Part shown: positions 1 to 10,766 of the stretch, piece by piece
Layout of the letters: every line of letters starts with the position of its first letter
Numbering within the stretch: the first letter of the stretch is position 1
From: Latrodectus hesperus
Lineage: Eukaryota > Arthropoda > Arachnida > Araneae > Theridiidae
Direction of reading: 5' to 3'
Length of the DNA stretch: 64,000 nt
Assembly (NCBI GenBank): GCA_037975125.1
Contig: CM075857.1
Coordinates: forward strand, 22,732,822-22,796,821
Notes under the pieces: generated by a model
What the model saw: only the letters and a program-made list of their open reading frames with translations
Databases searched by the model: none
What the model was told of the DNA's origin: nothing
Made by a program: the position numbers and the translations under genes

Positions 1-846
1 CCATAATAAGATATTTATTATGAAACTATTGAATTATAGAATATTTAAACTGGGTTCGCAAATAGATTCCAAGAATCAAATTCCAGGAGTCAAATCAAAA
101 ATTTCCAGAAGGTATCACCATTCATGTTAAATAATTTTTATATTTTTAAACAAATATGCACATAATTATGTACATGCCACATTTTTCAATAATATTTGTA
201 AATAATAAAAATAAGTAATTGCAAAAATCAATGAAAATACCTTTTATAATTAAGTTAGAATTCTATTTAATGATTACTTCAGTCTTTAAATTCATTTCAA
301 TTCTTGACAGTTATAACAGAAAACATTTTATTTAAAGAAAAGTTCTTTACATAACTGAATTATATACTGTATAAAATAATGGGTAATTTTATTGTTTTTA
401 AATATCTACATTACATTTCTATCACTTAGTTTATTGAGTATTCCAATATGTTTATAATTTTTTTCAAATATATTTATTCAGAACAATATAAATACAATTA
501 TCAGGTAAAGTTTAGTAGGATGACTTTTTCTCAATTACTATTTAATAAAAGCAATTCCAAATTTTTATCTTCTCTTTACTTTCAAAATTTTAAAACGATA
601 TGATTTCACATCCATATATTCTAGACTCTTTTCCATTTCCTTAATCATTCAATAAATTTTCACATTTCTTATTCATATATGTACAATACTGCTATAAAAA
701 AATGCTGACTTTACATCCTTAATGCTGTCGCTTTTTTTTAATTCATTATTAATACTGAGTAATGATTCAGTATATATTGATAATAAATTAAAAGCAACAC
801 ATGTTTGATTTTGTAATTAATGTTAGTTTACTTTCCTCAGCAGTTC

Positions 847-1179
847 CTATTGCAGATTTTTCAAATTCATATATGTCATCTTGTGTTCTATTTCTATTTT
901 CAGTTCATAACTTTTTCCAAGAAGTGCTTTTTGCTTTCCTTCTGTTATTGGCTGCATTTGTTTTAATTCCTCTAGATATAATTTATACTTTTGCCTGGTA
1001 CTAGCAGTAAAACTAAATAGATCTTCGTTTATTATGTTGTTTACACCAACGTTTCGGACATTATCAATGATGCAGTTAGCCACAATTAATTGATTATTTG
1101 AATTTTCTATCATCAAATTCTCTATTATCCATGGGTCTATCTTTACTGATAGCTTTGGTTTGGTTTGTTTGTCGCTCAA
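847..1179 (-). pseudogene. Transposon-derived ORF fragment in copy 1
   Basis: An open frame of 110 codons. The last 45 residues are charged and helix-prone, like the tails of hAT-type transposon proteins. A diverged, stop-riddled version of the same sequence lies at 15740-16030, which marks it as transposon coding sequence and not a host gene. The first residues, near MSDKQTKPK, derive partly from the tail of the inserted SINE, so the apparent start is an artefact. I cannot name the encoded protein. Confidence 0.5.
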
Positions 1180-1335
1180 CGGTCATTTTTTGCACACGAG
1201 GGCTAATTAGACCGGGACTTACGGCTTAAAGTGGATTCCGAACCACTACAAACATCCATGCCCAAGGTGGGATTCGAACCCACGAACTGTTGAACCGAAG
1301 GCAAGAGCGCTAACCATTCAGCTGCCAGCTCGGGT
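1154..1335 (-). mobile_element. tRNA-derived SINE (family 1), short internal-deletion copy
   Basis: On the minus strand it begins with a tRNA-like head: box A-like ggttagcgctc and box B ggttcgaatccc. It ends with the family's 3' segment (cggtctaattag, caaaaaatgaccgttgagcgac) and an acaaac-type tail. A 13-base target duplication CTTTACTGATAGC flanks it at 1141-1153 and 1336-1348, which proves insertion by target-primed reverse transcription. Compared with the long copy at 44403-44967, about 380 internal bases are missing. Confidence 0.9.
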
Positions 1336-1638
1336 CTTTACTGATAGCAGTGCACTGCAGAGCAATGTACTTTAGAAAGGCATATATATATGCATGAGGC
1401 AGGCAATGGGTTCGGCTAATATTTAATAGGTTTTTGAATAATTTCACTGAAAATTTTAAAATATGTTATAATAAAAACCCAAAAAATTATAATTTTTTAA
1501 CAAAAATAAATGCATCAAGGTAAATAAAAATTCCAGGAGTAATTCACGATTTTCAAGGAATCAAGTTAAAATTCCAGGAGTTCCAAGGGCCATTAAAAAC
1601 GAAAATTCTAGGAGTTTACAAGAGTTGTAGGAGCCCTG

Positions 1639-1970
1639 TTTTAACCTTAAATATAATACATTAAAAGATCATTCAAGGTTATAAAGTAACATATCTGCAA
1701 GAGTATGAAATATTTAAAATAGTTTACTATTTGATTAAAGAATTAAAATATTACAATAATTCAAAATGAGTGCATGATTAGTTTCCATAATTATATTATA
1801 AAATAAATACAAGCTATTAATAATACAAAAATATTATCGTATACCAATTACTGCATAACTATAATTTTTACACTTTAAACTCTATAGGATTTCAACAAAT
1901 TTTATAATTTCATTAAGCTTTGTCTAAAAGTTTTTTTATATATTTAATATAAATGCTATGTTCAACTTAC
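1639..1970. other. AT-rich intronic DNA, nothing recognised
   Basis: This lies between transposon copy 1 and the third receptor exon, presumably within the receptor's third intron. No coding signal or repeat structure stands out. Confidence 0.6.
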
Positions 1971-2178
1971 AAGATGGCACTTGTGGTGATAAAGATGGAA
2001 AGGAACCATTATTACATAAATCACCATGACAACAAAATCCACTATATTGACCTCTATTTGGCTTGCTAGATGTAAATTCCTTTGTCTTGCACATAAAATA
2101 CTCTAAGTCTCTTTTATCCACACATCCTTTTTGAATAGTATGGTATCCATGTACATCCCCAACAGAATAACTGTAACA
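1971..2178 (-). CDS. sax: Receptor coding exon 3 (C-terminal half of ectodomain)
   Basis: The exon is bounded by acceptor ttgtag (phase 0) and donor GTAAGT at 1965-1970. Its 208 bases leave one base for the next codon. It encodes residues 52-120, with six of the ten ectodomain cysteines, including the paired CysCys-x4-Cys-Asn box that ends the three-finger fold. Confidence 0.9.
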
Positions 2179-5100
2179 CTACAATTTTTTGAAAGTAAGT
2201 ATAAGTCACTGCCAAGAAAATATAACATTATATAGGAAGTAATTAACATAAATTTATATAAGAATATTCTCATAAATGATAATATATTTAAAAACCTATA
2301 TCTTAGATACATAAAGAAACTTTAAAATTGTGATACTATTTGTAAAAAAAATAGGAATCTTCCAGATTTTGAAATTTTTCACAAATACCAGAGAGAAGAG
2401 CACAGACTTATTATTAAGTCTTTTAAACTATTTATAAATCATTTGCTCAATTAACAAAAAAAATGTTTATATATTTAGATAAAATTTACAGACATAAAAA
2501 ATCTACTGAGAAAATTGAAGTGAATAACTAGCGTGCTCAAGTAAATACAGGATAATTAAAATCAATAGGCTTTTATTGAGAACTAAAATCAGACAAGCAA
2601 CACACTTGCCATCTCACTCTGCCTGTCTGGCGAGTGAAAACCAACAGGCTATATATACAGGTAAAAATATCTTCTGATTGGTTGGTGACAATAAATATTT
2701 ACATAAAATTATAATAAGCACAGGAATCATGTGTGAAAAGAAAAGTTCGTTCTAGAAGGAGAGCTACGCACATGCAGTTCTGTAGTGCGAATCGAATACT
2801 GCACATTTGTTCACCACAAAATTATTTAAGTATGGAATAAGTTTATAACCGAAAAGTTGGTTGGTTGTCACAATACTATTACCATTATGTACTCTAAAGC
2901 TAATTGGACTGGGTTCAGCAATTTAAAGTGGATTCCAAACCACAATAAATATAAAAGCCTGAGGTGGAATCAAACACACAAGCTGTTGAACTGAAGACCA
3001 AACCTTTTGATTGCCAGCCTAATTTATATGCCGAATAAATCTTGTGTACAAGACTTAAGAAATTAGTTCAAGTTTTGACATTAAATTCAATATAAGTCAT
3101 TTAAAAAAAATCAAAACAAAAGTGAAAACCATACTATTTTGATACATGCCAACCTTAGAAAAATTATTGAATTTTAATATAAAGTTATCCAAACTCATTA
3201 AACAATAAAGATATTAATTCTAGTTCAACACATTTTTAGAAATTGTTAAATATGCAGAAAATTAGAGCTGAAAACTTGCAAATAAATAAAATAATCATAA
3301 TAGAAGTTTCACAGCTTTTTGAATTTCTTTTCCAGCAACTTTAGAAATAAATAATTTAATAATTTTTTGTTCCTTTGTGTGAATGAATTTTTAATACTTT
3401 ACCTGCAAATTAATAAAATATCAAATAAAAAGTTCCGAATTTCAACTAAGCTTTACAGATAATTATGTGGAATAGTTCCCAAACTCAAAAACCAAAGTCA
3501 AATTTTTAACATTTGTTTTAAAAATAAGGCACAATTCCTCATTTTTAGTCTCAATATTTAAATTTGGATATTTATAATTTTAAGCATATCTAATGAATGA
3601 AAAGTAATTACCACATAATATGCCCCTTTGTTTCTATATTTCTTTTTGAAAGTTTTCAAAGTTTTGCAATTTTATTTAATGACCTACCAAAATTCTTTTT
3701 TATACACACTTTTGTTTTCATAGAATATTGTAATGAAAAATGTATAAATACTTGCATCACAAATTACTTTATCCAACTATCATTCAAAGATGTAAGAAAC
3801 ACTATTGACTACACATTTATTCTCTGAAGATAATAGCTTTCAGAAGTAAGAAATAAGGTTGAGACTTAAGACAGCTTAGCAACTGAAAGTTAACATTCTC
3901 AAAGTATCGAGTGATAAGACCAATAGAAATCTGATTACCACAGGCACATTAAAGGAATGCTCTAGAAACAAGAGGCATATATATATATATCAGCCTCAGC
4001 TAGGTAGTCATAATTGAACGTAAGTGAAGCAAGAAATCAGAAGCCCAAGTCATCAGCTCTGAAAGTTTTGCTGCATTTCTATTCTGCTTTAAACTGCACA
4101 GATTTTTAGCCTGTGTAAAATCTTCAAGCTGTAGTTATTGCCACTGAAAGAACTATATAGTGATATGTTCAAAGAAAATTAATCATTTTTAGATCACATC
4201 CTCATTAACACGAAAATCTTAATATGTTAGATTATTTTTTTCCTATTTCCTTACTTCTTCATAAATACTTATTTCATTAAAGCTAATGAATTAAGCAATT
4301 TAACAATTTTCACAGGACACATCTGCATAATTGGTTTAAAAAAATTCTTACATATATTTGCTTAGAAAATGTGAACACAAAAAAATACTATAAAGTTAAT
4401 AAAGGAAAAAAATTACAATACAAAATAAGAGATTTGTTAGACTACTAAGAAATATCTATCTTAAGTATGTGATATTGTTAGATATTCAACTTATTTATTC
4501 TCTGCAAAATAATCTATCTTGTTATATCACTCTTTTTTTTCCCATTAAATTAAGCTATATTATCATTAAAAAGAAAAGCCAAGGAATTTTATCAAATAAA
4601 TTATAAAATGATCGGTGGTAGTTAGTAGAAATAATGGGAAATATATGTTGATAATCAGTACTTTTTTTGTGAAAATACACAATATTTGAATTGGTTTTTA
4701 ACTATGTGCATAAACTATTGTAATCATTTATACTATTTGTCTACTCTGTCTATAAATATGGAGACATTTTTAATAGATCTACTAAATTATACCTTTTTAC
4801 TACTAAAAAAAATCAAGATTCTTTTATTTGCTCATGAGTATATAATAGAAGTTATTAATATAATCATATAGTTGAATCCTAGTTGGATCCACCCCATCTC
4901 TAAATGGTGCAATATGTCCATTTTTGGACCTTGCACCATAAAACCCAACCAACCTTATCTCTAAATAATAAACCAGACAAGAACTCTTAAAGGTTACTGC
5001 AAAATATCACGAGTTGCAATTGTTTAAAGAATTATATTTTCATTAAATTTAATGGGTAATTTATTTCATACAGTAATACTAATGTAGACAATCAAAATTA

Positions 5101-8100
5101 AAATTTGAAGAAATGTACTGCTTAAAATTTTAATAAATGCTTTTCCTTAGTATTAGAACAATAAACACTGAAATAATATAATTGATAGGTTCTTAAAGTT
5201 TTTCCCGCATTTTAGTAATACTGAGACCCTATCTAGAAACACTGCATCATATAATGATTTTTTAAAAGAAGTTTTTCTTGGAATTTATTTCAGAAGTAAA
5301 GACTATAAATCATATTTTAGAATAGATAAAAAAAATAATCATGTCATATTACTCAATAGATGACATCCAAAACATTGTGCAATTTACATTTTTAAAGACA
5401 TTTATTGGTCTTCAAAAAAGTAAAAGCTACATAGTACCTTAGTTTACTTTTCTTTTTAGAATTTATATCAACTACTTTAAGGAATGCTTAGTACTAACTG
5501 TAAATTCAATTTAAGAAGCTGCTTTTCACAAGAAATTTTAATGTAAATATAGTTTCCTATATTTGATTGCTGTATGAATCTTTTGTATTTACTTGATACT
5601 AGGCAAGCAAATGAACAGTCATCATTTTTTACTTTATTAATTGGATAGTACATTATTAATCTCTAAATCAAGAATGTCTAAAGATGCAATAAAAGTACAA
5701 ATTAGAGAGCAAAGATTCGGTAAAATAATTTGGAGATATAAGATTGAGAATAATTGGAGATATAATAGAGATAATATTCCACATACACAATTTTCTATTA
5801 AAAATCAAAGCAAAAAGATAAGTATTCTTATATGTGTGTGTTTTTGTTCAGAAAATAAACTTATTTTGTTCAGTGTTACACATTTTTGTTAATAAGTAAT
5901 AAATTCTTATGTTTTTGTTTATAAATAAAGCTTATTTTATTTGCTTTAGAATTGTGTTAGGGATTCTTATTTTTAATGCTTATATTTAATGCATTTTTAC
6001 ACTAAGAAAAAGATCAGACAAAATGGGTTAAAATGAATTTGGTGATAAGAAAATTTGAATAATGAATTTAAAACTGAAAAAATATAATTAAATTCTACAG
6101 ATACATAGCAAGCAAAATGATTACCAATATTTTTAATAAAAATTAAAATGCAAGTTCATGCCCTAGGGCGTTGAATCCTCTATAAGACTAGGAATATATA
6201 GGTATCTAAAAATAATTAAAAACTTTTTACAATCTTAAGATTCATATCTTTTTAATATTATAACTGCTCATTAATTATGATCTTAAGATTGAATCTATAG
6301 AGAGACTTTACAGAAAAAACGTCTTATTCAGACTTATAACTGAACCAAAGAATGTATAATCAAAAATATTGAAGACTACAAAACAAAGCAATGTTAAGAC
6401 AATAGACTTCACTGCTCCCAGCAAAATTAAATGAAATCTTATGAAATATAAGGAGTCAATAATGAAATATTGACTGTTTTACAATATCTAATCTTATAAA
6501 AATACTATTATCTTCAAATATATAGATATTTTAAGAACAATTTTACGTATATCATTAAGGGTTACATTTAATAAAAAACTGTTGAGATTTTATGTATTAC
6601 ACTTAATATTAAACCAAAACATGAAAATGTACACCAACGAAAGTTTTAATCAAAACAAAGGTAAAACACTAACACTGAAGCATTTTGACTCACCACAAGA
6701 GCATTATCACAGGTTGAAATTTTCTCACAACCACCTTCACAGCTATAACAAGTATAACGAGAAATATTTTTTGAAGTTATAGATTCTAAAAAGAAAGTTA
6801 TAAATCCTGAGTTACTGAACCTTCAAATATAACAAATGAATTTCGCACTCTGTTAGGTTAGACTAAACCAGGGCTTCTTAAACTATGGGTCGCAACCCCA
6901 TTTGGGGTCGCGTAGCAAAATTCTGGGGTCGCGAGAGATAAAAATACAATTTAACAGAAAATGTTTTTTAACTTGTAAAATTATTGTTATAAAGATAAAA
7001 TAACAATTATCGTAGATAAATATATCAAAAAATCTTCTAGTTCGGAAAGATTGTTTGTACCTGCATTTCTATTAAGAGTATTATAATACTCTTAATAGAA
7101 ATGCAGGTACAAACCGAAAAACCGAAATGATCCTGAGAAATATTATCAACAAAATTTCTAGGTATTATTGCTGAAGAAACTATAAAAATTTCGTTTTATT
7201 CTCATTTAGCCATTGTTTGATTGTGAACGAAGTGCATGTTATTCCGAATTTGTCAGTTAAAAAAAATTTCCATTTATACTCGTATATTGTTGGATATACC
7301 ACCAGCCAGTTAATTGAATTTATTTTTTTTATCAGTGAAAATAGTAGTGTTAAGAAAATACAAGTTGCTAAGGCATTTAACAATTTGTTTTAAGATTTTA
7401 AGTTTATTATTGTGTTTTTAATAAATAGTTTTAAATATTTCACAAGTTTTTATAATAATTATCTACAACTACATAATTGTTCCTATAATTTAATACCACG
7501 CAACTACTTGAATATATTCGAGAGAATTAAGACGGTCAGAATCCACTTTTATTTTTGAAACTATAATAAATACAATTTTATAATTTTTTGTGCAATTTTT
7601 AATTTTAGATTTTTGTATGTTTCAAAACGAATTCTAAACTTGTATATTTTTATATGTATATGTATATTGTTACCTAATAAATAAATCAAAAAATATTAAT
7701 TTATTTTTCTTTTATATTTGTATGGGGTCGTCAAGAAACTCGCTATCGTAAATGGGGTCGTGAATTACAAAAGTTTAAGAAGCCCTGGACTAAACCAATG
7801 ATTCTCAAACTAATGTCGCAGCACACTTTTAAAGGTATCAAAATTTAGTGGCACAAAGAAAAAGATAAATTTAGAAGTTCACTTACCTATAAGGCACTGT
7901 GTAATAGTTTATGATAATATAATAAAAACAGTTTATGGTAATAATTTTGAATGTAAAATAAAATAACAGAATGTATACTACAAAAAAAAAAAAACAGTAT
8001 GTTTATTATTTTTTCTCATAATGAAAAAAACATGTCCCACATTTCTAAAATTAGGCAGCAAATAAAAGTGTGAAGGCACAGTCATTGAGAATCACTGGAT

Positions 8101-10766
8101 TAAATATATTTTCACATTAATGATTTCACAAGTTAAAAAATATTGATCATGAAGAACAACAAAACTAATAAAAACACAGCTAAAGGTAGTCACTTTTATT
8201 AAAACAATTCCACTAAGAATAGTTTCTAAATTTAAACCATTGTATATTAAATCAATTTAAACAAAGCATCTTTGGATAAAAAAATTATAAACAAATTCTA
8301 GGCAGAAATTCTTAAAAAATACATACAAGAATCGGAAACTAATAACAAAATTAAAACAGCTCTCATAATATTTTAGCATTAAATAATTATTATAGAAATA
8401 ATTATATGTATATCCTTACATTTACTTATCATTGTTTTTTTTTAAATAAATTATAAAGTACAAGTTTTATTTTTCAATGCTTTATCTTTTTAACAGGGAT
8501 TTTTTTTTTTTACAAGAGAGAAGTGCACATTATATTATGGTTTATATATAAGAATTTAATTTCATAGCTATAAACAAAAAAGTACCTTAATAAAATAACT
8601 TCTTAAAATGAATGGACACGTAAAAAATAAAATAGTCCAATTAATTAATTTTAGACTTTAAATTTTTTGTAATTTTTCCAACATTGATACATACATTAAA
8701 CAGTACAGAAAATTCTTGACTTACTTAGCACATAGAAATTTCACTTTTATATAAAATCCTGTTTAAAAACACCAGATAAAAATACAATTTTGAAAAATTA
8801 AGACACACAATTTGTATAACTTATATCATTTTAGCAAGTAAACTACAGGTAACAAGTTACAAAGTAATTTTTAGAAAAATGATAAATTTACAATGGGAAG
8901 AGACTTATGAACAAAAATTATATAATCCTAAGATTACTAAAACTCATTTTGTAATAATTTTTTAAATGATAAATAAGAACTAAAATACATTTCTTTTGTT
9001 AACTTCTAAATGAAAATAATGAACAATAATTAGGTACATTGTTCATTCACACTGTGCATATTTTAAGTTTACATTAACAAGCATTTCAGCACTATTTTCT
9101 GTTATTGGACAGCAGTGAACGAAAATAAAATTTTACCTAATTTTCTATGTTAGAAAATTAAAAACTAATAATTATTTTTTCACTTAATAGTTACCATTAA
9201 TACATGTAAGCAATCAAAACAAAGATAATAGACTTTGAAGTATTGAAAATAAAAAAATAGAGCAATTTAGTTTCAGTATAAATTAAAATATTCACTTAAT
9301 GATAAATGCTAATAGTAACTAATAATTTACGTGATCACTGTGGTTGATCATGCTACACCTCAAAAGGAGAGTAAAAATAGATTTTTTAAAATTTCATTAT
9401 GACTCCCCCCTCTAAGATAATTATCATAAGGGAAAGAAAAAAATCTCAATGTTGTAAATATTTGAATTGTGTGTTGTTTATAAATGTTTACAATTTTAGA
9501 AACTGCAAAAAAGTAGTAAAAATTTTATTTTGATTTTATAAACTAATTATATTTTGCTATTCATAAGTTTTGTCATTTATTAACAAAACTTTATTGACAT
9601 CAAAATTTATTTCTAATGGAAACTGCTTTGATGATCTATTGCGAGACATAATAGAGTAGAACCAACATTTTGTATAAACGAAATTTCTTTATAAAAAGTT
9701 CAAATTATGCATACAAGTCTCAACAATTATAAAAGTATTTCATATATATAAGCTATATTAATCAGAATTTAAGGAATTTTACAAATTCAGATGAAATATT
9801 ATATTTAAACAATGTTGCTTATGATCCCAGCCTCAACTGGATGAGATCTATGCCCTATGATGACCTACTAGATTTGCCTTTGTTAGTCTATGAAAATCAT
9901 AGACTAAAAAAGGCAAATCTAGTAGGTCATCATAGGGCAAGTCTAGTCAGTTAACCTGCTCTTGTTTACTTTTCAGACATATTGGATAGGTTGTTTGACT
10001 ACCCTGGAAGGCAAGGCTTCTTATATGGTCACTAAGAAAGGGGGAGAATAGGTTATCCTAGATATGTTGCCTCATCATTGCGAGGAGGTGTCACTGGATG
10101 GAATGGGTGAAATATATGTCTGGAGAGTATTCTTCTGGTAGGGTCACACAAGGCATGAAAGCATTTCCATTTTACCCAGCTAAACAGATACAGGGAAATG
10201 AGCTGAGCCTGGTGCTTAGGTCTTTGGACTAACTAAATGACATGGAGAAAAATTTAATGATGCGCGTACTGTACATAAATTTAAAAAAAATCGTGCGCGT
10301 TGAACTTCTATAGCTTGCATGTTTGTTAACTTTTAAAACAAACTTGAAATTAAGATTCGAGCAAATCAGCTCTCGCGTGCAAAAAAAGGATCATTTAAAA
10401 AATCTTGGGTTTCCTGTGGAGTGAGAATCCAAGATTTTATAAAACAAAAACTTAGTTGGTAACTAACAAACTACCTACAGTAATTTATCTTCAAACAATC
10501 TTGTCTGACAATTATTAAAGTTAGCCACTGTTATACCTAAATAAAAAGAAATTAATAACTCAAAATGACAGATTTACATTGGAAAAAAAACTTAGCTGAG
10601 GAATGATAGTAAACTGTCTAGTATTAAATTAATTATACCATTAAAACTTAACAATTAATTAGAGAAAACACCCATATTCGGAGCAATATAATATTTAAAA
10701 CTCACCAGAAAGCTGTAAGGAAGCAGAAAAGCAAAAAGTTAACAACCAAATAATTGAATTTCCCAT
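1971..10766 (-). CDS. sax: Type I BMP/activin receptor, ACVR1/saxophone-like (5' part)
   Basis: This is a serine/threonine kinase receptor that binds BMP-class ligands with a type II receptor at the plasma membrane and passes the signal to receptor-regulated SMADs. Three minus-strand exons join in phase: 10706-10766 (residues 1-20), 6694-6785 (22-51) and 1971-2178 (52-120). Residue 21 is split. Together they give a hydrophobic signal peptide and a ten-cysteine three-finger ectodomain: CysxxCys at 33-36, Cys40, Cys46, Cys52, Cys70, Cys81 and the hallmark CCHGDLCN at 100-107. The stretch GYHTIQKGC resembles ACVR1 more than BMPR1 or the activin/TGF-beta receptors, which I know from the families. 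Sequons are at Asn27 and Asn108. The transmembrane, GS and kinase exons are not in the window, so saxophone is a family-level call. Confidence 0.85.
2179..2511. other. Receptor intron 2, 3' part: AT-rich, nothing recognised
   Basis: Intronic sequence between the receptor's third exon and the solo LTR. A short open frame at 2103-2312 is the wrong frame of the exon running into the intron. Confidence 0.6.
2516..2818 (-). mobile_element. Solo LTR
   Basis: Read on the minus strand it starts TGTGGTGAAC and ends CACTTCA, the usual TG...CA form. A four-base duplication (AAAT on the plus strand) flanks it at 2512-2515 and 2819-2822. Inside, in the expected order, are a CCAAT motif (complement near 2676), a TATA box (tatatata near 2650) and an AATAAA signal (complement 2572-2577). 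No polypurine tract, primer site or coding sequence adjoins it, so it is a recombined solo LTR. The four-base duplication fits the Gypsy group, but the family is not determined. Confidence 0.8.
2823..6693. other. Receptor intron 2, main part
   Basis: AT-rich intronic DNA holding a decayed SINE (listed separately). At about 4868-4955 there is a less AT-rich patch in which ggtgcaa...tcca and tgga...ttgcacc face each other as a small hairpin. I see no exon in it. Short open frames at 3597, 4686 and 5641 show no domain, and their composition matches the surrounding DNA. Confidence 0.5.
2890..3022 (-). mobile_element. Decayed SINE of family 1
   Basis: It follows the layout of the SINE at 1154-1335: gctaattggact, aaagtggattccaaaccac, and then a mutated box B region (ggtggaatcaaacac). 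Many substitutions and no visible target duplication make it an old copy. Confidence 0.7.
6694..6785 (-). CDS. sax: Receptor coding exon 2 (N-terminal half of ectodomain)
   Basis: The acceptor is a pyrimidine run ending in ttttag just above 6785, and donor GTGAGT occupies 6688-6693. The 92 bases supply two bases of codon 21 and codons 22-51. The exon encodes CysTyrSerCys, CEGGC and STC, the first four ectodomain cysteines, plus an Asn-Ile-Ser sequon. Joined to exon 3 in phase 0 it gives the Cys spacing expected of ACVR1-type receptors. Confidence 0.9.
6869..7787. mobile_element. Non-autonomous hAT element A
   Basis: The ends are a perfect 16-base inverted repeat (CAGGGCTTCTTAAACT), flanked by a perfect 8-base duplication GACTAAAC at 6861-6868 and 7788-7795, the hAT signature. 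Both subterminal regions repeat the words ggggtcg/cgacccc. The interior contains a 31+31 base perfect palindrome (7053-7114). A minus-strand frame at 7180-7383 may preserve the N-terminus of a BED-type hAT transposase (KFGITC resembling the YGFT motif), but this is weak. The element lies in receptor intron 1. Confidence 0.92.
7053..7114. repeat. Perfect 31-base palindrome inside hAT element A
   Basis: The arms 7053-7083 and 7084-7114 are exact reverse complements with no spacer, centred on agagtatta/taatactct. Confidence 0.95.
7796..8097. mobile_element. hAT MITE B, abutting element A
   Basis: A 302-base element with inverted ends CAATGATTCTCAA and CAGTGATTCTCAA (one mismatch) and no coding sequence. 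Its left flank is the GACTAAAC that closes element A, and its right flank (8098-8105) is GATTAAAT, which matches at six of eight positions. The two elements therefore sit end to end around three copies of one target. Confidence 0.85.
8106..9814. other. Receptor intron 1, AT-rich stretch
   Basis: No coding or repeat structure recognised apart from homopolymer runs and a tccccc tract near 9405. Confidence 0.5.
9815..10260. repeat. Unclassified, more GC-rich repeat-like block
   Basis: This block has a clearly higher GC content and different word use from its surroundings, which is typical of an inserted repeat. All frames are closed within short distances. It contains the foldback at 9851-9939. 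I cannot assign it to a family. Confidence 0.4.
9851..9939. repeat. Near-perfect hairpin, 43-base arms
   Basis: Arms 9851-9893 and 9897-9939 are reverse complements with one mismatch and a three-base AAA loop. Each arm contains gatttgcctt or its complement. Confidence 0.95.
10706..10766 (-). CDS. sax: Receptor coding exon 1 (signal peptide)
   Basis: An ATG at 10766-10764 opens 20 codons with a typical signal peptide (MGNS, then IIWLLTFCFSASLQLS). One extra base follows before donor GTGAGT (10700-10705). That single base completes the codon begun by the two leading bases of the next exon, giving Glu21. The matching phase and the signal-peptide content made me choose this exon. The exon is short enough to be missed by ORF length filters. 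A 5' untranslated part must lie at higher coordinates. Confidence 0.85.

Larger units (their letters stand above)
50..1638 (-). mobile_element. hAT-like DNA transposon copy 1, split by a SINE
   Basis: The two ends are inverted and built from the same short words (ccaggagt, aatcaa, gaatt). The left end starts ctgggttcgc and the right end closes gagccctg. The same ends and interior recur at 14917-16714, so this is a dispersed repeat. A reading frame at 847-1179 on the minus strand encodes about 110 residues ending in a lysine/glutamate-rich segment (RQKYKLYLEELKQ). The homologous stretch in copy 2 is 15740-16030. The SINE at 1154-1335 sits just beyond the 5' end of this frame. CAGGG-type ends suggest the hAT superfamily, but I see no clear 8-base target duplication (tatttaaa versus ttttaacc). 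The copy lies in the receptor gene, downstream of its third coding exon, and is probably intronic. Confidence 0.6.

Noticed and set aside
10261..10400. CpG-containing patch (gtgcgcgtt, ctcgcgtgc) as the receptor promoter
   Set aside because: It lies downstream of the receptor's start codon on the minus strand, in intron 1, so it cannot be the promoter of the start identified here.
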